Shown: one piece after another, positions 33,134 to 43,200 of the stretch
Position numbering within the stretch: position 1 is the first letter of the stretch
Layout of the letters: each line of letters begins with the position of its first letter
Source of the DNA: Pedobacter quisquiliarum
Lineage (GTDB): Bacteria; Bacteroidota; Bacteroidia; Sphingobacteriales; Sphingobacteriaceae
Direction: 5' to 3'
Assembly: GCF_014642175.1 (NCBI RefSeq)
Contig: NZ_BMIL01000003.1
Location: 1-64,000, forward strand
Length of the DNA stretch: 64,000 bases
Notes under the pieces: model-generated
Databases searched by the model: none
What the model saw: only the letters and a program-made list of their open reading frames with translations
What the model was told of the DNA's origin: nothing
Translations under genes and position numbers: made by a program

Positions 33134-35152
33134 ATGACTAAGTTGGTCCCCCTGTGTGTTGCCATAGTTTTATTAAGTGCATCGAGTTCTTCAAAGGCTC
33201 AGAAGAGGCAGTTCGTAGACGTGCCCGGAATAGATCAGTCCATTAAACCGGGCGACAATTTCTTTCGCCATGTTAATGGAAAATGGTACGACACTGTAAA
33301 AATCGCTAACGACCAATCTGGTGTGGGTTCTTATAGTTTCCTAAACATTCCACAAAAGAAACTGCTCCAGAATATACTGGATAGCGTTTCCGCTACCCGG
33401 AACACCGCTGGCAGCGTTGAGCAAAAGGTGGGCGACTTTTACGCATCAGGAATGGACATGGCGACGATTGATAAACGTGGTCATCAGCCCTTAAAGCCAA
33501 TACTTGCTCAAATTGACGCCATCCGGGATGTGCCTTCGATGTTGAAATTTGTTGCCGCTGAAATGAAATCGGGCAACAGCTCCATCATTGAGTTGGGTAT
33601 ATCCCCCGACGACAAGAACAGTGGTTTTAACATTGCCCATGTCGCGCAAGCAGGTACCGGATTGCCTGAAAGAGAATACTACTTCAGAAGTGATTCTTCA
33701 ACGCTCCACATTCAAGAAGCATATAAAAAATACATCAGCACGTTATTCCAACTTACAGGAAGTAACCATGCGGCCGCTCGTCAGCATGCAGATGTTAGCT
33801 ACGGCATTGAGAAACAACTCGCAGCATCTCACAAGACCAACGTACAACTGAGAGATGTTGCAGCCAACTACAACAAGGTTGCCCTCTCTGACATCAACAA
33901 AACACAGCCTAATATCGGCTGGATAACAGTACTTGCTAATCTTGGTGCTAAGACCGATTCTATTGATATGGCTCAGCCCGCCTATTATGATAGATTAAAT
34001 GGGCTGTTGAAATCTGTGGCTATAAACGACTGGAAAGTCTACTTGAAGGCTATCACCTTGCAACATTATGCAAAAATGCTGAGCAAGCCGTATGTTGATG
34101 CTTCGTTTGACTTTAGTAAGATGCTGACCGGGCAGACCACACAAAAGTCACGCAAGCAGACTATGACGGAGAACGTGGACAACTACTTAGGTCAGGCTTT
34201 AGGACAGCTTTACGTCAAGAGATATTTTGATGAAGGTTCAAAAAAGCGTGTGCTTGATTTGGTGAACAACTTGCAAAAAGCTTTTGAAAATAGAATTAAT
34301 CATCTGGACTGGATGAGTGACAGCACTAAGGTAAAAGCGAAAGAGAAACTATATACGATTACCAAAAAGATTGGTTACCCAGACAAATGGCGGAATTACG
34401 ATAAAGTACAAATAAGCAGGACCCAGTATTTTGAGAATGTGTTGTCGCTGAATCGAAATGATTTTCAGGATGAACTGGCCAAGCTGAATAAAGCAGTGGA
34501 TAGAACGGAGTGGCATACCACGCCTTCAACTGTTACCGCGTATTATAATCCCGCGCTAAATGAAATTGTTTTCCCCGCAGGTATCTTACAGTATCCATAC
34601 TTCGACTTTTCTGCTGACGACGCGATCAACTATGGCGGTATTGGAATGGTAATCGGACATGAGTTGACCCATGCATTTGACGACCAGGGCGCGCAGTATG
34701 ATAAGGATGGTAATGTTAAAAACTGGTGGACGAAAGAAGACTACAGAAAGTTTAAGGAAAGAACCCAACAGCTTTCTGCGCTGTATGGTTCATTTACTGT
34801 GCTGGATACCGTGCATATTAAGGGCGGCTTAACTTTGGGCGAGAATACCGCAGATAATGGGGGCGTAGCAATGGCTTATGATGCATTTAAGCTTACGGAA
34901 CAAGGAAAAGGTACTGTCAAGATTGATGGTTATACACCAGATCAAAGATTCTTTTTATCTATCGCCAGGATCTGGAGGGTAAAAACGAGAGACGCATTCC
35001 TGCGCACTTATGTAAATACCAATCCACATTCACCCGCCATGTGGAGGGTGAATGGGCCGTTGATGAACTTTGAGCCATTTTACCGGGCCTTTAATCTGCA
35101 GCCAGATGACAAGAATTATAAAGCAGAAGCGGAGCGCGTGCGGATATGGTAA
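33134..35152 (+). CDS. M13-family (neprilysin/PepO-like) zinc endopeptidase
   Basis: A 672-residue secreted metallopeptidase. A signal peptide ends near residue 22 (SSKAQ). The large N-terminal M13_N helical domain covers about 35-410. The catalytic domain has N-E-I-V-F-P-A-G near 478, the zinc site HELTH at 509-513 and E-N-T-A-D-N-G-G near 570, which supplies the third ligand. The C-terminus ends in W as in most family members. It cuts short peptides outside the cytosol. It is a single gene, convergent with the next one. Confidence 0.94.
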   Translation: MTKLVPLCVAIVLLSASSSSKAQKRQFVDVPGIDQSIKPGDNFFRHVNGKWYDTVKIANDQSGVGSYSFLNIPQKKLLQNILDSVSATRNTAGSVEQKVGDFYASGMDMATIDKRGHQPLKPILAQIDAIRDVPSMLKFVAAEMKSGNSSIIELGISPDDKNSGFNIAHVAQAGTGLPEREYYFRSDSSTLHIQEAYKKYISTLFQLTGSNHAAARQHADVSYGIEKQLAASHKTNVQLRDVAANYNKVALSDINKTQPNIGWITVLANLGAKTDSIDMAQPAYYDRLNGLLKSVAINDWKVYLKAITLQHYAKMLSKPYVDASFDFSKMLTGQTTQKSRKQTMTENVDNYLGQALGQLYVKRYFDEGSKKRVLDLVNNLQKAFENRINHLDWMSDSTKVKAKEKLYTITKKIGYPDKWRNYDKVQISRTQYFENVLSLNRNDFQDELAKLNKAVDRTEWHTTPSTVTAYYNPALNEIVFPAGILQYPYFDFSADDAINYGGIGMVIGHELTHAFDDQGAQYDKDGNVKNWWTKEDYRKFKERTQQLSALYGSFTVLDTVHIKGGLTLGENTADNGGVAMAYDAFKLTEQGKGTVKIDGYTPDQRFFLSIARIWRVKTRDAFLRTYVNTNPHSPAMWRVNGPLMNFEPFYRAFNLQPDDKNYKAEAERVRIW

Positions 35153-35164
35153 CGCGCAAACCGC

Positions 35165-35491
35165 TTATTGCGCTTCGTGTGTTAGCGCGATTGCACTTTG
35201 CAGTGTAGTTGAAAGTACTTGTTTGTAGCTGTCAAATTTATCCTGTCTCTCAGCTTCTTCACTGACTTTCAATGCGTTTTTAGCCAGTTTTACCTGTGGT
35301 AATTGTTGCTGATATGCCTCGTTGAAGGCTTCTGGATTCTTGTTTTTTAATATTCTGATCGTGTGAGAATACTGCTCATAAATGTCCGTAATTACAGCAA
35401 GACTTTTCTCGTCGTAATTTGTTAAACCCTGAACTTTCGTCGATAGCTTTTCCAGCTTTCCTCTTTCTTTTGCAAAACCCATATTCGCCAA
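35165..35491 (-). CDS. Small helical protein of unknown function
   Basis: 108 residues, not recognised. It is predicted to be almost wholly alpha-helical and charged (many Lys, Glu, Gln), with no signal peptide or membrane segment. ATG at 35491; a second ATG three codons later is also possible. It converges with the M13 peptidase gene with only 12 bp between stops. The opposite strand holds no alternative gene. Its 228-bp upstream gap is shared with the divergent small membrane protein. Confidence 0.6.
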   Translation of the reverse strand: MANMGFAKERGKLEKLSTKVQGLTNYDEKSLAVITDIYEQYSHTIRILKNKNPEAFNEAYQQQLPQVKLAKNALKVSEEAERQDKFDSYKQVLSTTLQSAIALTHEAQ

Positions 35492-35719
35492 AGATACAGT
35501 TTAAACTCATTTTTCCAGCTGCGGAGACATTCACCGGCTTAAAAGGGCGACTTATGGGTTGTTAAAAGTCTAACTCGCCGACCTAAAGCTTATATAATAC
35601 ATGGTGTGATTAGATAATGCTTATCTGTTTTGCAGTATTGACTCAATTACATAAATTTATGTAGTAGCAAGATCTAAAACTTGCGCCAACAGTTTGAGCG
35701 AATATTTAAGCAATAGCAC

Positions 35720-35980
35720 ATGGAGCAAAAGAAACCAGCTGAGTTAAGTGACCAGGAGTTGCTTCAAGAACAAAAGAACCTGAAAACAAGTAAACTGACG
35801 GCTGCTATGCTGATTGGCTTACTCCTTGGCGTTTCTGTATACGGCGCTGTAAAGAATGGATTTACTTTTTTTACCTTTTTTCCGCTGGCCTTCGTATTCC
35901 TGCTGGTTAATAGCAGAAGGAAGAAGATGCAATATGAAACTGATGTTAAAAACGAGAGTAACTTCCGGAACCTACATTAG
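35720..35980 (+). CDS. Small two-helix membrane protein
   Basis: 86 residues, not assigned to a family. A charged N-terminal segment (P-A-E-L-S-D-Q-E-L-L-Q-E-Q) resembles that of many short Bacteroidota membrane proteins. Two hydrophobic helices follow (about 28-45 and 49-64), then a basic tail (R-R-K-K). It lies 76 bp upstream of another small membrane protein. Confidence 0.65.
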   Translation: MEQKKPAELSDQELLQEQKNLKTSKLTAAMLIGLLLGVSVYGAVKNGFTFFTFFPLAFVFLLVNSRRKKMQYETDVKNESNFRNLH

Positions 35981-36056
35981 GGTTGAGGTTTTCTGTGAGA
36001 AAGAATTAATGAATCGGTTAGGATGTTTCTATAAGAAATAATTGTTAAGTTTATCT

Positions 36057-36245
36057 ATGATGAATTTTATAGCAGTACTCCTGTACATATTTTGGGTGTG
36101 TGTTTTTGTAGCCGCCGCCGCAAGAATTTACGAGATTCGGAAACATCGTGATCGGGTGGCTTCTAAGGATTGGCTCTTCCTGACCATTGGCTTGATTCTG
36201 CCAATCGTGTTTTTTGTAGACCGGTTCGTCGTAGATGCGATTTAG
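36057..36245 (+). CDS. Very small membrane protein
   Basis: About 62 residues from the ATG at 36057 (a neighbouring ATG at 36060 is equally good). Two hydrophobic segments (about 2-21 and 40-57) flank a basic loop with R-I-Y-E-I-R-K-H-R-D-R. No family was recognised. It may form a unit with the preceding small membrane protein gene. Confidence 0.55.
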   Translation: MMNFIAVLLYIFWVCVFVAAAARIYEIRKHRDRVASKDWLFLTIGLILPIVFFVDRFVVDAI

Positions 36246-36294
36246 GCGTTACAGCTCCAAACGTGGTTACGCTTTATGGCAAATGTTCAAGGTG

Positions 36295-36906
36295 TTAGCA
36301 TGGCGAATACAATTCAACGCTCACCAGCTTTTCTCCATCAAATTCAAGTATCCAGAAATCATCTGCAATGGTTTTTGACGCGCCTAAACTTACCCACCGC
36401 ATAGCACGCCCCTCGGCATGCTCTGTTGTCCTGATGTTACGCACAGCGTTCGGGAAAAGCTTTTCAACTTCAGCAAGTGTCGTGTTTTTTTTTAATGTCA
36501 ACGCCGGTGCTGTCAATTCAAAATCCGGACTGCTCTGGAAATTAACTTTCTGGAATATGGCGCTATCTTTAACCAGGTAAAACATGTTGCCCTTGAAATG
36601 AATGTATTCGTACGGTTCCTCGAAGAATGCACATTCATCGTCCTTGTATTGAACTAAGCTGTCGGGCTTTCCAAATGCTGCAAGAAATTCTTTATAGCTG
36701 GACTGTAGCGGGAACTTGCCATTTACTTTGACCGCATCATAGGGGAGATACTCGGCATTGTACTTGGTTGTGTCTAATGTAGCCGCATTGCTTTGAGGAT
36801 CAAGCGCGGTGCCTTGGTATTGTTTTGAGTCGCCCTTGTTACAAGAATAGACGGTCGCAAGCAGGGCTACCGCCAAGATGATTTTGCGAAAGTTGATCAC
36901 GTTCAT
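36295..36906 (-). CDS. Lipoprotein of unknown function
   Basis: 203 residues. An N-terminal hydrophobic stretch ends in T-V-Y-S-C with Cys22, a lipobox, so it should be a lipid-anchored periplasmic or outer-membrane protein. The mature part is mixed alpha/beta with no motif I recognise. The segment D-S-L-V-Q-Y-K-D-D-E-C-A-F-F resembles parts of small secreted Bacteroidota proteins of unknown role. It is 28 bp downstream of the next secreted protein gene on the same strand, so the two are probably co-transcribed. Confidence 0.7.
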   Translation of the reverse strand: MNVINFRKIILAVALLATVYSCNKGDSKQYQGTALDPQSNAATLDTTKYNAEYLPYDAVKVNGKFPLQSSYKEFLAAFGKPDSLVQYKDDECAFFEEPYEYIHFKGNMFYLVKDSAIFQKVNFQSSPDFELTAPALTLKKNTTLAEVEKLFPNAVRNIRTTEHAEGRAMRWVSLGASKTIADDFWILEFDGEKLVSVELYSPC

Positions 36907-36934
36907 ATTGGGGTAATAATACGACTTTCCGCAA

Positions 36935-37636
36935 TTAAAATATGCCTCGGGCCTTCAAAGTTGTTTCCATCTTCAATTTGAAGAGGTCCTGTACGTAATT
37001 TCCGTACACAGGCACGGCATAGTCACCAACAATTCTATAAAAAGGTGCTGTGTAATCTTGACGCCTCATCACCTGAAAAGAAGGCTTTAAACTGTACTTC
37101 AAGTCTTGCGGAAAGTTAATCTTTTCAGGCTTTACCGTTATACTGTCTTTGAACGGATGGTTGTAGTCCGCTGTGGGGTACGGGCTGGCCCATTTACCAT
37201 TCTGCGCTTTGTAAACATCGAAGAACTGGTATTTTTCATGGTATAGCTGGCCACCGTGATTAGAAACAAAGAGCAGGACATTGCTATATTCGTCAAAGGC
37301 CAGGGGGCCTTCATGAACATACGCCAGAAATTCAATGGTGTCAGCGGTGTATGAACCATGTACCATTTCCAGAATTCTGTACTTCGCGCGAAATCGTCTG
37401 TTAAATGGAAGGTCCACATGTTGTGAAACCACAGTGTCTTTCCCTTTGATAACAACGGAGTCGATGATCCACCCGCGCTCTTCTTCTGGATCTTCTACTA
37501 CACTGATTTTTTCTCCAACAAATACAATTAGGCTGTCTTTTCTGGTTTGTGCCAGGGTAGTATTGAGCGACATGAAGGCACATGTAAATAACAGCAGGAT
37601 TGCTAGGTTTTTAGGTGTATTTAAACATTTGAGCAT
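36935..37636 (-). CDS. Secreted protein of unknown function
   Basis: 233 residues with a signal peptide (cleaved near T-L-A-Q, residue 30). The mature domain is predicted mostly beta, with no Cys and no known motif. Together with the following lipoprotein gene it probably forms a two-gene unit for cell-envelope proteins. No function can be given. Confidence 0.68.
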   Translation of the reverse strand: MLKCLNTPKNLAILLLFTCAFMSLNTTLAQTRKDSLIVFVGEKISVVEDPEEERGWIIDSVVIKGKDTVVSQHVDLPFNRRFRAKYRILEMVHGSYTADTIEFLAYVHEGPLAFDEYSNVLLFVSNHGGQLYHEKYQFFDVYKAQNGKWASPYPTADYNHPFKDSITVKPEKINFPQDLKYSLKPSFQVMRRQDYTAPFYRIVGDYAVPVYGNYVQDLFKLKMETTLKARGIF

Positions 37637-37792
37637 AATTGTTTTGATTGCGTTAGTGACTAACGAATCTAGATAATCATCGCCAGTTAGCCAAATACTT
37701 ATAGGCCCATAGAAGTAGGTGTCGATGTTTATAGATTCTTGCCGTGGTTCTAAGTTGCTTTGGTAAAAGCCAGCATTTTTATATATTCAGCC

Positions 37793-38668
37793 ATGGCGTT
37801 ACTCATCTCGAAGGTTCAGAACAGAAATTGTGAAAAAGGCGAATTTCATGAAATCGCCGAGCGTAACCTGGAGGATACCATTTCCCTATTGTTGAATTTT
37901 CCCTGGGAACAGGAGCGACACCTGGCTAATGTTGAACTTACCTGCCCCTCTGTAACTGTAGAACATCCTGGCGGTACTTTTCTGAAAGTGGGTCCATATT
38001 TTTCGGGTAAGTTTTCGCTCTACTACTTGGCTGGAAACAAGCATGTGTATTCTAAACCCGCTTCAACCCTGGCAGAAGCCGCCGAATGCATTAGCAGTTT
38101 CTTCAGGCAAGAGGGCATACTTAATGATTTCTCTAAGTATGGGTTTGTATTCAGACCTTCAGCGCATTTTCTCACAAATCCATTTGTATATAAGCTGGGC
38201 GGACCGTCCACCGAACACTTTTTTAAGAATGCGAGGCTGGTCCTCTTGATAGGATTGTTCTTTGCCGGGCTGATGTTTTTTATGCCAATGACAGTATCCA
38301 GCTTTACTTTTTTAGTCATCCTGCTTGTTTTAACCGTCCTATCATACAGCCCGCTGATTTACCTGTACTTCAACTACAAGCACTTCGATAAAGATAAATG
38401 CCTGCAGCTTTCCCGGGGTAGTGATTCATTTACTCTACAGCAGGGCGATGATACAACAGTGTATCAGAAGTCGCATATCGAGTTGATTACGATAACTGGA
38501 AGACGCAGCAGGAGAAATCCATGGGCGAATTGCAGGGTATTTAACGTCAGCTTTAAAAACGGAGATGAGGTTCAGTTCACGAGTTTATTAATCCCAGAAG
38601 TTCATTTTAGAAACAAGTTTCCGGACCATACTGTTGAAAATGTATGGAAATTCTTGCCTGCTGTTTAA
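37793..38668 (+). CDS. Membrane protein of unknown function, two central helices
   Basis: About 291 residues from ATG 37793 (an in-frame TTG at 37760 would add 11). The first ~145 residues are soluble. Two adjacent hydrophobic helices at about 150-168 and 172-195 follow, then a ~95-residue C-terminal domain with beta-rich, PH-like periodicity (S-F-T-L-Q-Q-G-D-D-T-T-V-Y near 215). Both ends therefore face the same side, probably the cytosol. Not recognised; monocistronic. Confidence 0.65.
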   Translation: MALLISKVQNRNCEKGEFHEIAERNLEDTISLLLNFPWEQERHLANVELTCPSVTVEHPGGTFLKVGPYFSGKFSLYYLAGNKHVYSKPASTLAEAAECISSFFRQEGILNDFSKYGFVFRPSAHFLTNPFVYKLGGPSTEHFFKNARLVLLIGLFFAGLMFFMPMTVSSFTFLVILLVLTVLSYSPLIYLYFNYKHFDKDKCLQLSRGSDSFTLQQGDDTTVYQKSHIELITITGRRSRRNPWANCRVFNVSFKNGDEVQFTSLLIPEVHFRNKFPDHTVENVWKFLPAV

Positions 38669-38780
38669 CACCTTGGAGTTTCTTGAATTTCTGCTAACAG
38701 TTACGTCACTCAAGCTCATGTTTTCGAAAATTTACTTATGAAAGCAGATTAAATATTAGTTTTAGGGTTTGAAAACGCTC

Positions 38781-39809
38781 ATGAACTTTAAAGCACCTTC
38801 CGTATGCAGCTTCGTCCTCAGCATTGCATTGACTTTATGTACATTTCTTAGCTTAGCGCAAATAAACTTAAATGGCGCCTATGTTGCCACGCGAATAAGC
38901 TACCAGAACGGCTCCGAACTTCAGGATGACAACCTTCTAAAGTTTACCTATGTCAAATACACGTTCAGTAAGGGTAATCAGATTGGCATTTCAGGTGTAT
39001 ACTATGAAAATGGCAGCCCATTTTCATTCTCCATCAACGGTGATCTCCTGCTTGTAAAAAGCTCCGCTGGTGCAGTTATCAATACGATGAAGATTTTGGA
39101 ATATACGGGCAACAAGCTCGTGGTGGTTAATGGCTCCGCAAATGGGACCTTAGACGATCCTTTCGCAATTAAGTACACGCTTTACAAGGAGGAATATATT
39201 CAACGTAAAATGCCGCTTAGTTCAAACGATATTTTTACTGTTAAAAAGACGGACACTGTTTTCAAGTCGGGTCAGAAAGTTTACGCACAATTTAGGGGGC
39301 CATCCTTTCAGAACTATATGTATGAAAAGGTCAGGAATAAAACACCGGATGTTAAATCTGGCGCGCTGATATCCACGTTTATTGTTGATGAACGTGGCCA
39401 TGCGGATAGCCTCAGGATCATAGAAGGCATAAATCCAAAGTATGATGCGGAGTATCTCAAGGCTTTTAAGACGGCGAAAAACATGTGGCAGCCGGCGCAA
39501 ATCAACGGAAAAGCTGTGAAAGTGTTGATGAACCAGCGCTTGAGATATTTTACTTCAGAGCAAACCTTGCCTTCATACTTCCATGGGCAGAAGGCTAATA
39601 TCGCTTTCAAAAATCAAGACTATGAGACCGCGCTGTTTTACTATGATCAGGCATTGGAAAACAGGAGAGATGAGGTAGAACACTTGTATAGAAGGGGGAT
39701 TTGCAAACAAATGCTTGGAAATCTTGAGGGGGCTTGTGCAGACTGGACCGAAATAAGGGCGCTCGGCAATCATGAAGCTGATGAGCTGCTGCAGAAATAT
39801 TGCAAATAA
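38781..39809 (+). CDS. Secreted protein with TonB C-terminal-like domain and TPR end
   Basis: About 342 residues from ATG 38781 (an in-frame TTG lies 12 nt earlier). The N-terminal hydrophobic stretch looks like a signal peptide cleaved near S-L-A-Q. An N-terminal beta-rich domain comes first. A TonB-C-like fold follows near 190-265 (I-V-D-E-R-G-H-A-D-S-L-R-I, then W-Q-P-A-Q-I-N-G-K-A-V). The last ~70 residues are a tetratricopeptide pair (A-N-I-A-F-K-N-Q-D-Y-E-T-A-L, C-K-Q-M-L-G-N-L-E-G-A-C). The TonB-like domain here has no membrane-tethered proline-rich linker, so it is unlikely to energise receptors. A role in the envelope is inferred only. Confidence 0.72.
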   Translation: MNFKAPSVCSFVLSIALTLCTFLSLAQINLNGAYVATRISYQNGSELQDDNLLKFTYVKYTFSKGNQIGISGVYYENGSPFSFSINGDLLLVKSSAGAVINTMKILEYTGNKLVVVNGSANGTLDDPFAIKYTLYKEEYIQRKMPLSSNDIFTVKKTDTVFKSGQKVYAQFRGPSFQNYMYEKVRNKTPDVKSGALISTFIVDERGHADSLRIIEGINPKYDAEYLKAFKTAKNMWQPAQINGKAVKVLMNQRLRYFTSEQTLPSYFHGQKANIAFKNQDYETALFYYDQALENRRDEVEHLYRRGICKQMLGNLEGACADWTEIRALGNHEADELLQKYCK

Positions 39810-40218
39810 ATTATGGAACAATCATCGTCAATGCTGATACTGGCCGCCCAAACCGAGCTATTAGATAGCAGGAATTCCACTGCGTACCCACTTACTTTCT
39901 AATAGATGCCGCAGGTAAAATCGCCTACAACTCTGATACGCTAGATCCAGAATTATTGGAAACAGAAAAGTACATACAGCAGGTTATTCGCTAGGCTTCA
40001 GATTTTGTTGTTTTGTAACAAGGACGTTGCATTGTATAAATTACAGTTAAAACTTCCTTTCGTCTTATTGGATTATTTATTTTCGGGTACCAAATAGATC
40101 CTTATGAGAGCACCGACGTAAAACGATTTATCTATCGTTCCTGGAGTACTTCCAGCGTATTCTGCTGTAAGAAATTAACAGTAGAATAATTTACTAAACC
40201 AATCTAACCAAATCATGT
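39810..40218 (+). other. Spacer upstream of susC
   Basis: 409 bp holding a fragment of a thioredoxin-fold gene (39869-39994) and then about 225 bp of AT-rich DNA before susC. No clear TAnnTTTG promoter and no ECF sigma/anti-sigma genes were found next to the susC start. Confidence 0.6.
39869..39994 (+). pseudogene. Remnant of a thioredoxin-fold (TlpA/AhpC-like) gene
   Basis: An open stretch of 41 codons between two stops, without a start codon, encodes V-P-T-Y-F-L-I-D-A-A-G-K-I followed by a helical end (L-L-E-T-E-K-Y-I-Q-Q-V-I-R) and a stop. This is the usual C-terminal strand and helix of secreted thioredoxin-like proteins (cis-Pro, then F-L-I-D-x-x-G-K-I). The N-terminal redox domain is missing, so it is a degraded fragment. 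Confidence 0.55.
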
Positions 40219-43200
40219 ATGAACAAAACTAAAGGTCTTGAACCATGGGTAAGCCATGGACCTACTCTAAAAAGGGCTATAGTTGTTTTGAATTTAACAG
40301 GAATGTTGCTGCTTCCTGGAAGTTCACTCTTTGCAACTACACCAGTATCTGCTGAATTAAAGTATAAGAACTGGGTACGAGCCGCCATTCAAACAAACGT
40401 TAAAGGAAAGATTACCGACAAAACTGGAACGCCACTGCCAGGCGCAACAGTCCGTGTAAAAGGCGGAAGCCAGGCAGCGGTGACAAACACGGACGGGGAC
40501 TTCAGTATTGCTAATGTTACTGGCAATGTGGTCCTTGTAGTTTCCTACACGGGTTATGTTACCCAGGAAATTCCTTTAAACGGTCGCAGCCAAATTACGG
40601 TCAACCTTGAAGAAGATGCCGCCAACCTCAACGAAGTTGTAGTTGTTGGTTATGGATCTCTTGATCGAAAGGAACTTACGAGTTCAGTTTCAACGCTTCG
40701 TCAGGAGGATCTGATCGCTGGTGCGGTATCACCACTCATCGCAATTCAGGGAAAAGTACCCGGTCTGAACATCAGTTCTTCAAACGGAACGGATCCGAAT
40801 GCTGGTGTATCGCTTCAACTCCGGGGCGTAAACTCGGTAAATGCATCACAGGGTCCTCTGGTGGTGATCGATGGGGTGCCTGGAGGCGATCTTAACTCGG
40901 TCGTTAAAGAAGATATAGAGTCTATAAACGTCCTGCGGGATGCTTCGGCTGCTGCAATCTATGGTACAAGGGCATCTGGAGGTGTTATCCTGGTTACTAC
41001 TAAAAGACCGCAGGCAGGCAAGCCGGTTGTGACCTTTACATCAGAACTATTTACAGAAACAGTGCGCAAAAGGCCCGAAATGCTCTCTGCAGAGGAATTC
41101 GTAGCGAATGGACTTGGCGAAGATCTTGGTCACCGAACCGATTGGTATAAGGAAGTTACCAGAGATAATCCGTTTAGTCAGCGTTATGTTTTAAGCATGA
41201 GTGGCGGTTCTGAGAATGCCAACCTGTATACCACGCTCTTCAAGCGAAACGCCAAAGGTATTGCCATCGGCTCGGAGCGGGACGAGATTGGGGGACGTAT
41301 AAACAGCAATTTCAAAATGTTCGATGGTGTGGCAGAGTTATCTACCAACATCAGCTACAATCAGATTACTGCAGACTTCGGTAATAATGACGTGTTTAAT
41401 ATGGCACTGGTGCTTAATCCGACCGAGACGCCTTATAATGCTTCGGATATAACGGGGTATAATGTATTGGTTGGCGGTTATGATTACTGGAACCCATTGG
41501 CAGAGGTTGCGCTACGGTCTGATCAAAGACAATACAAATACCTCTTGGCGAATACCACGTTGAAAATCAATTTAACGAAGGATCTGTTTACCTCGGGTAC
41601 GCTCGGTATTAAAAGTAATAACGACTATGGACGTTATTACAGATCTGCTCAACACCGGGAATCCCGATTGAATGGTATCGATGGTTACGGAAGTCAGGAT
41701 TTCAACAAGTATGATGATCGGATCTTCGAATGGACCCTGAACTATAATAAGCGCTTTGGCGAACACTCTATCAACGCTGTTGGTGGTTATAGCTATCAGG
41801 ATTTCAATGGAGAAGGATTTAATGCAAATAACTCCAACTTCCCGGTAGATGGCATCCGGGAGAATGACCTTGGAACCGGTACATTCCTGGTAGATGGCCG
41901 TGCAGGGCTGGGCTCATTTAAAAACCCAACTGTTAAGCTAGCCGCCTTTTTCGGACGGGTGAACTACTCCTTCAAAGACCGTTACATTTTAACAGCTGCG
42001 ATAAGACATGAAGGGTCCTCTAAGTTTGCACCTGGCAACCGTTGGGGTACCTTCCCTGGATTGTCGCTGGGCTGGAGAGCTTCTGAAGAATCTTTTATCA
42101 AGAATCTGAATGTGTTTGATGATCTGAAGTTCAGAGCAGGATACGGAGAAACCGGGAATGAGGGTTTTAACGCGAATGTTGCTACAAGGATGTACAGCGC
42201 CGACACCTGGTATCTGGTGAATGGAAACTGGATCCGCACCTATGGTGTTCGCCACAACCAGAATCAGAACATCCGCTGGGAGGTTAAAAAAGAATACAAC
42301 ATTGGTATGGACTTCGCCTTCTTCAAACGAAAACTTTCGGGTCGATTTGATTACTACAAACGTAAGATTGATGATTTGATTTACGACATCAGTGTTTCAC
42401 AGCCGCCAGCAATTCATGATAAAACAACCATGAACATTGGTAGTATGCAAAACGAAGGCTACGAGTTTGAACTAACCTACAACGCCGTAAATAGCTCGGA
42501 CTGGAACTATACCACTAGTCTTGTAGCTTCTCATAACAAGAGCACCCTGAATTCACTTTACGGCAGTCAGACTTTCTCTGACCGAAAAGGATTTCCTGCA
42601 CCGGGATCACCAGGAAACGCCGTACGCTTGTACCCTGGAGAACAAATCGGCAGATTTTTCATCTGGCAGTTTGCAGGATTTACACCTGAAGGAAACTGGC
42701 AGCTGTATGATGAAAACAATGAAGTATTTGACGTAACGCAGCGTAACAAGACCAATGCTGACAAACGCTTTATTGGTAACGGTATTCCCAAACTACAATT
42801 GTCATGGAACCACAGTGTTCGCTATAAAAACTGGGATGCAAGTGTTTATCTGCGAAGCTGGTTGGGATACGATGTGTTCAACATGATTGCCATGTATTAC
42901 AGTTTGCCAAATGTTCAAGGTCAAAACGTGTTGAAAGACGCATATGAGAAACACAAGGATATTCGTGGTGAGAAGGAGCTAAGTGACTACTGGCTGGAAA
43001 AAGGAAACTTCCTTAAAGTAGACGTAATAAGCCTTGGTTATACTTTCAATAAAAACTGGGTGAAGCCATTGAAGAACTTGAGGTTATATGCTTCCGGACG
43101 TGACTTATTTGTGTTTACCAAATACAGCGGTTTAGATCCTGAAGTAAACATCAACGGTTTAGAGCCTGGTTTTGAAGAACGAAATGCCTATCCTAAAACC

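Noticed and set aside
39813..39899. Short frame starting ATG after the TonB-like protein gene
   Set aside because: Only 28 codons, overlaps the thioredoxin-fold remnant in another frame, no support.
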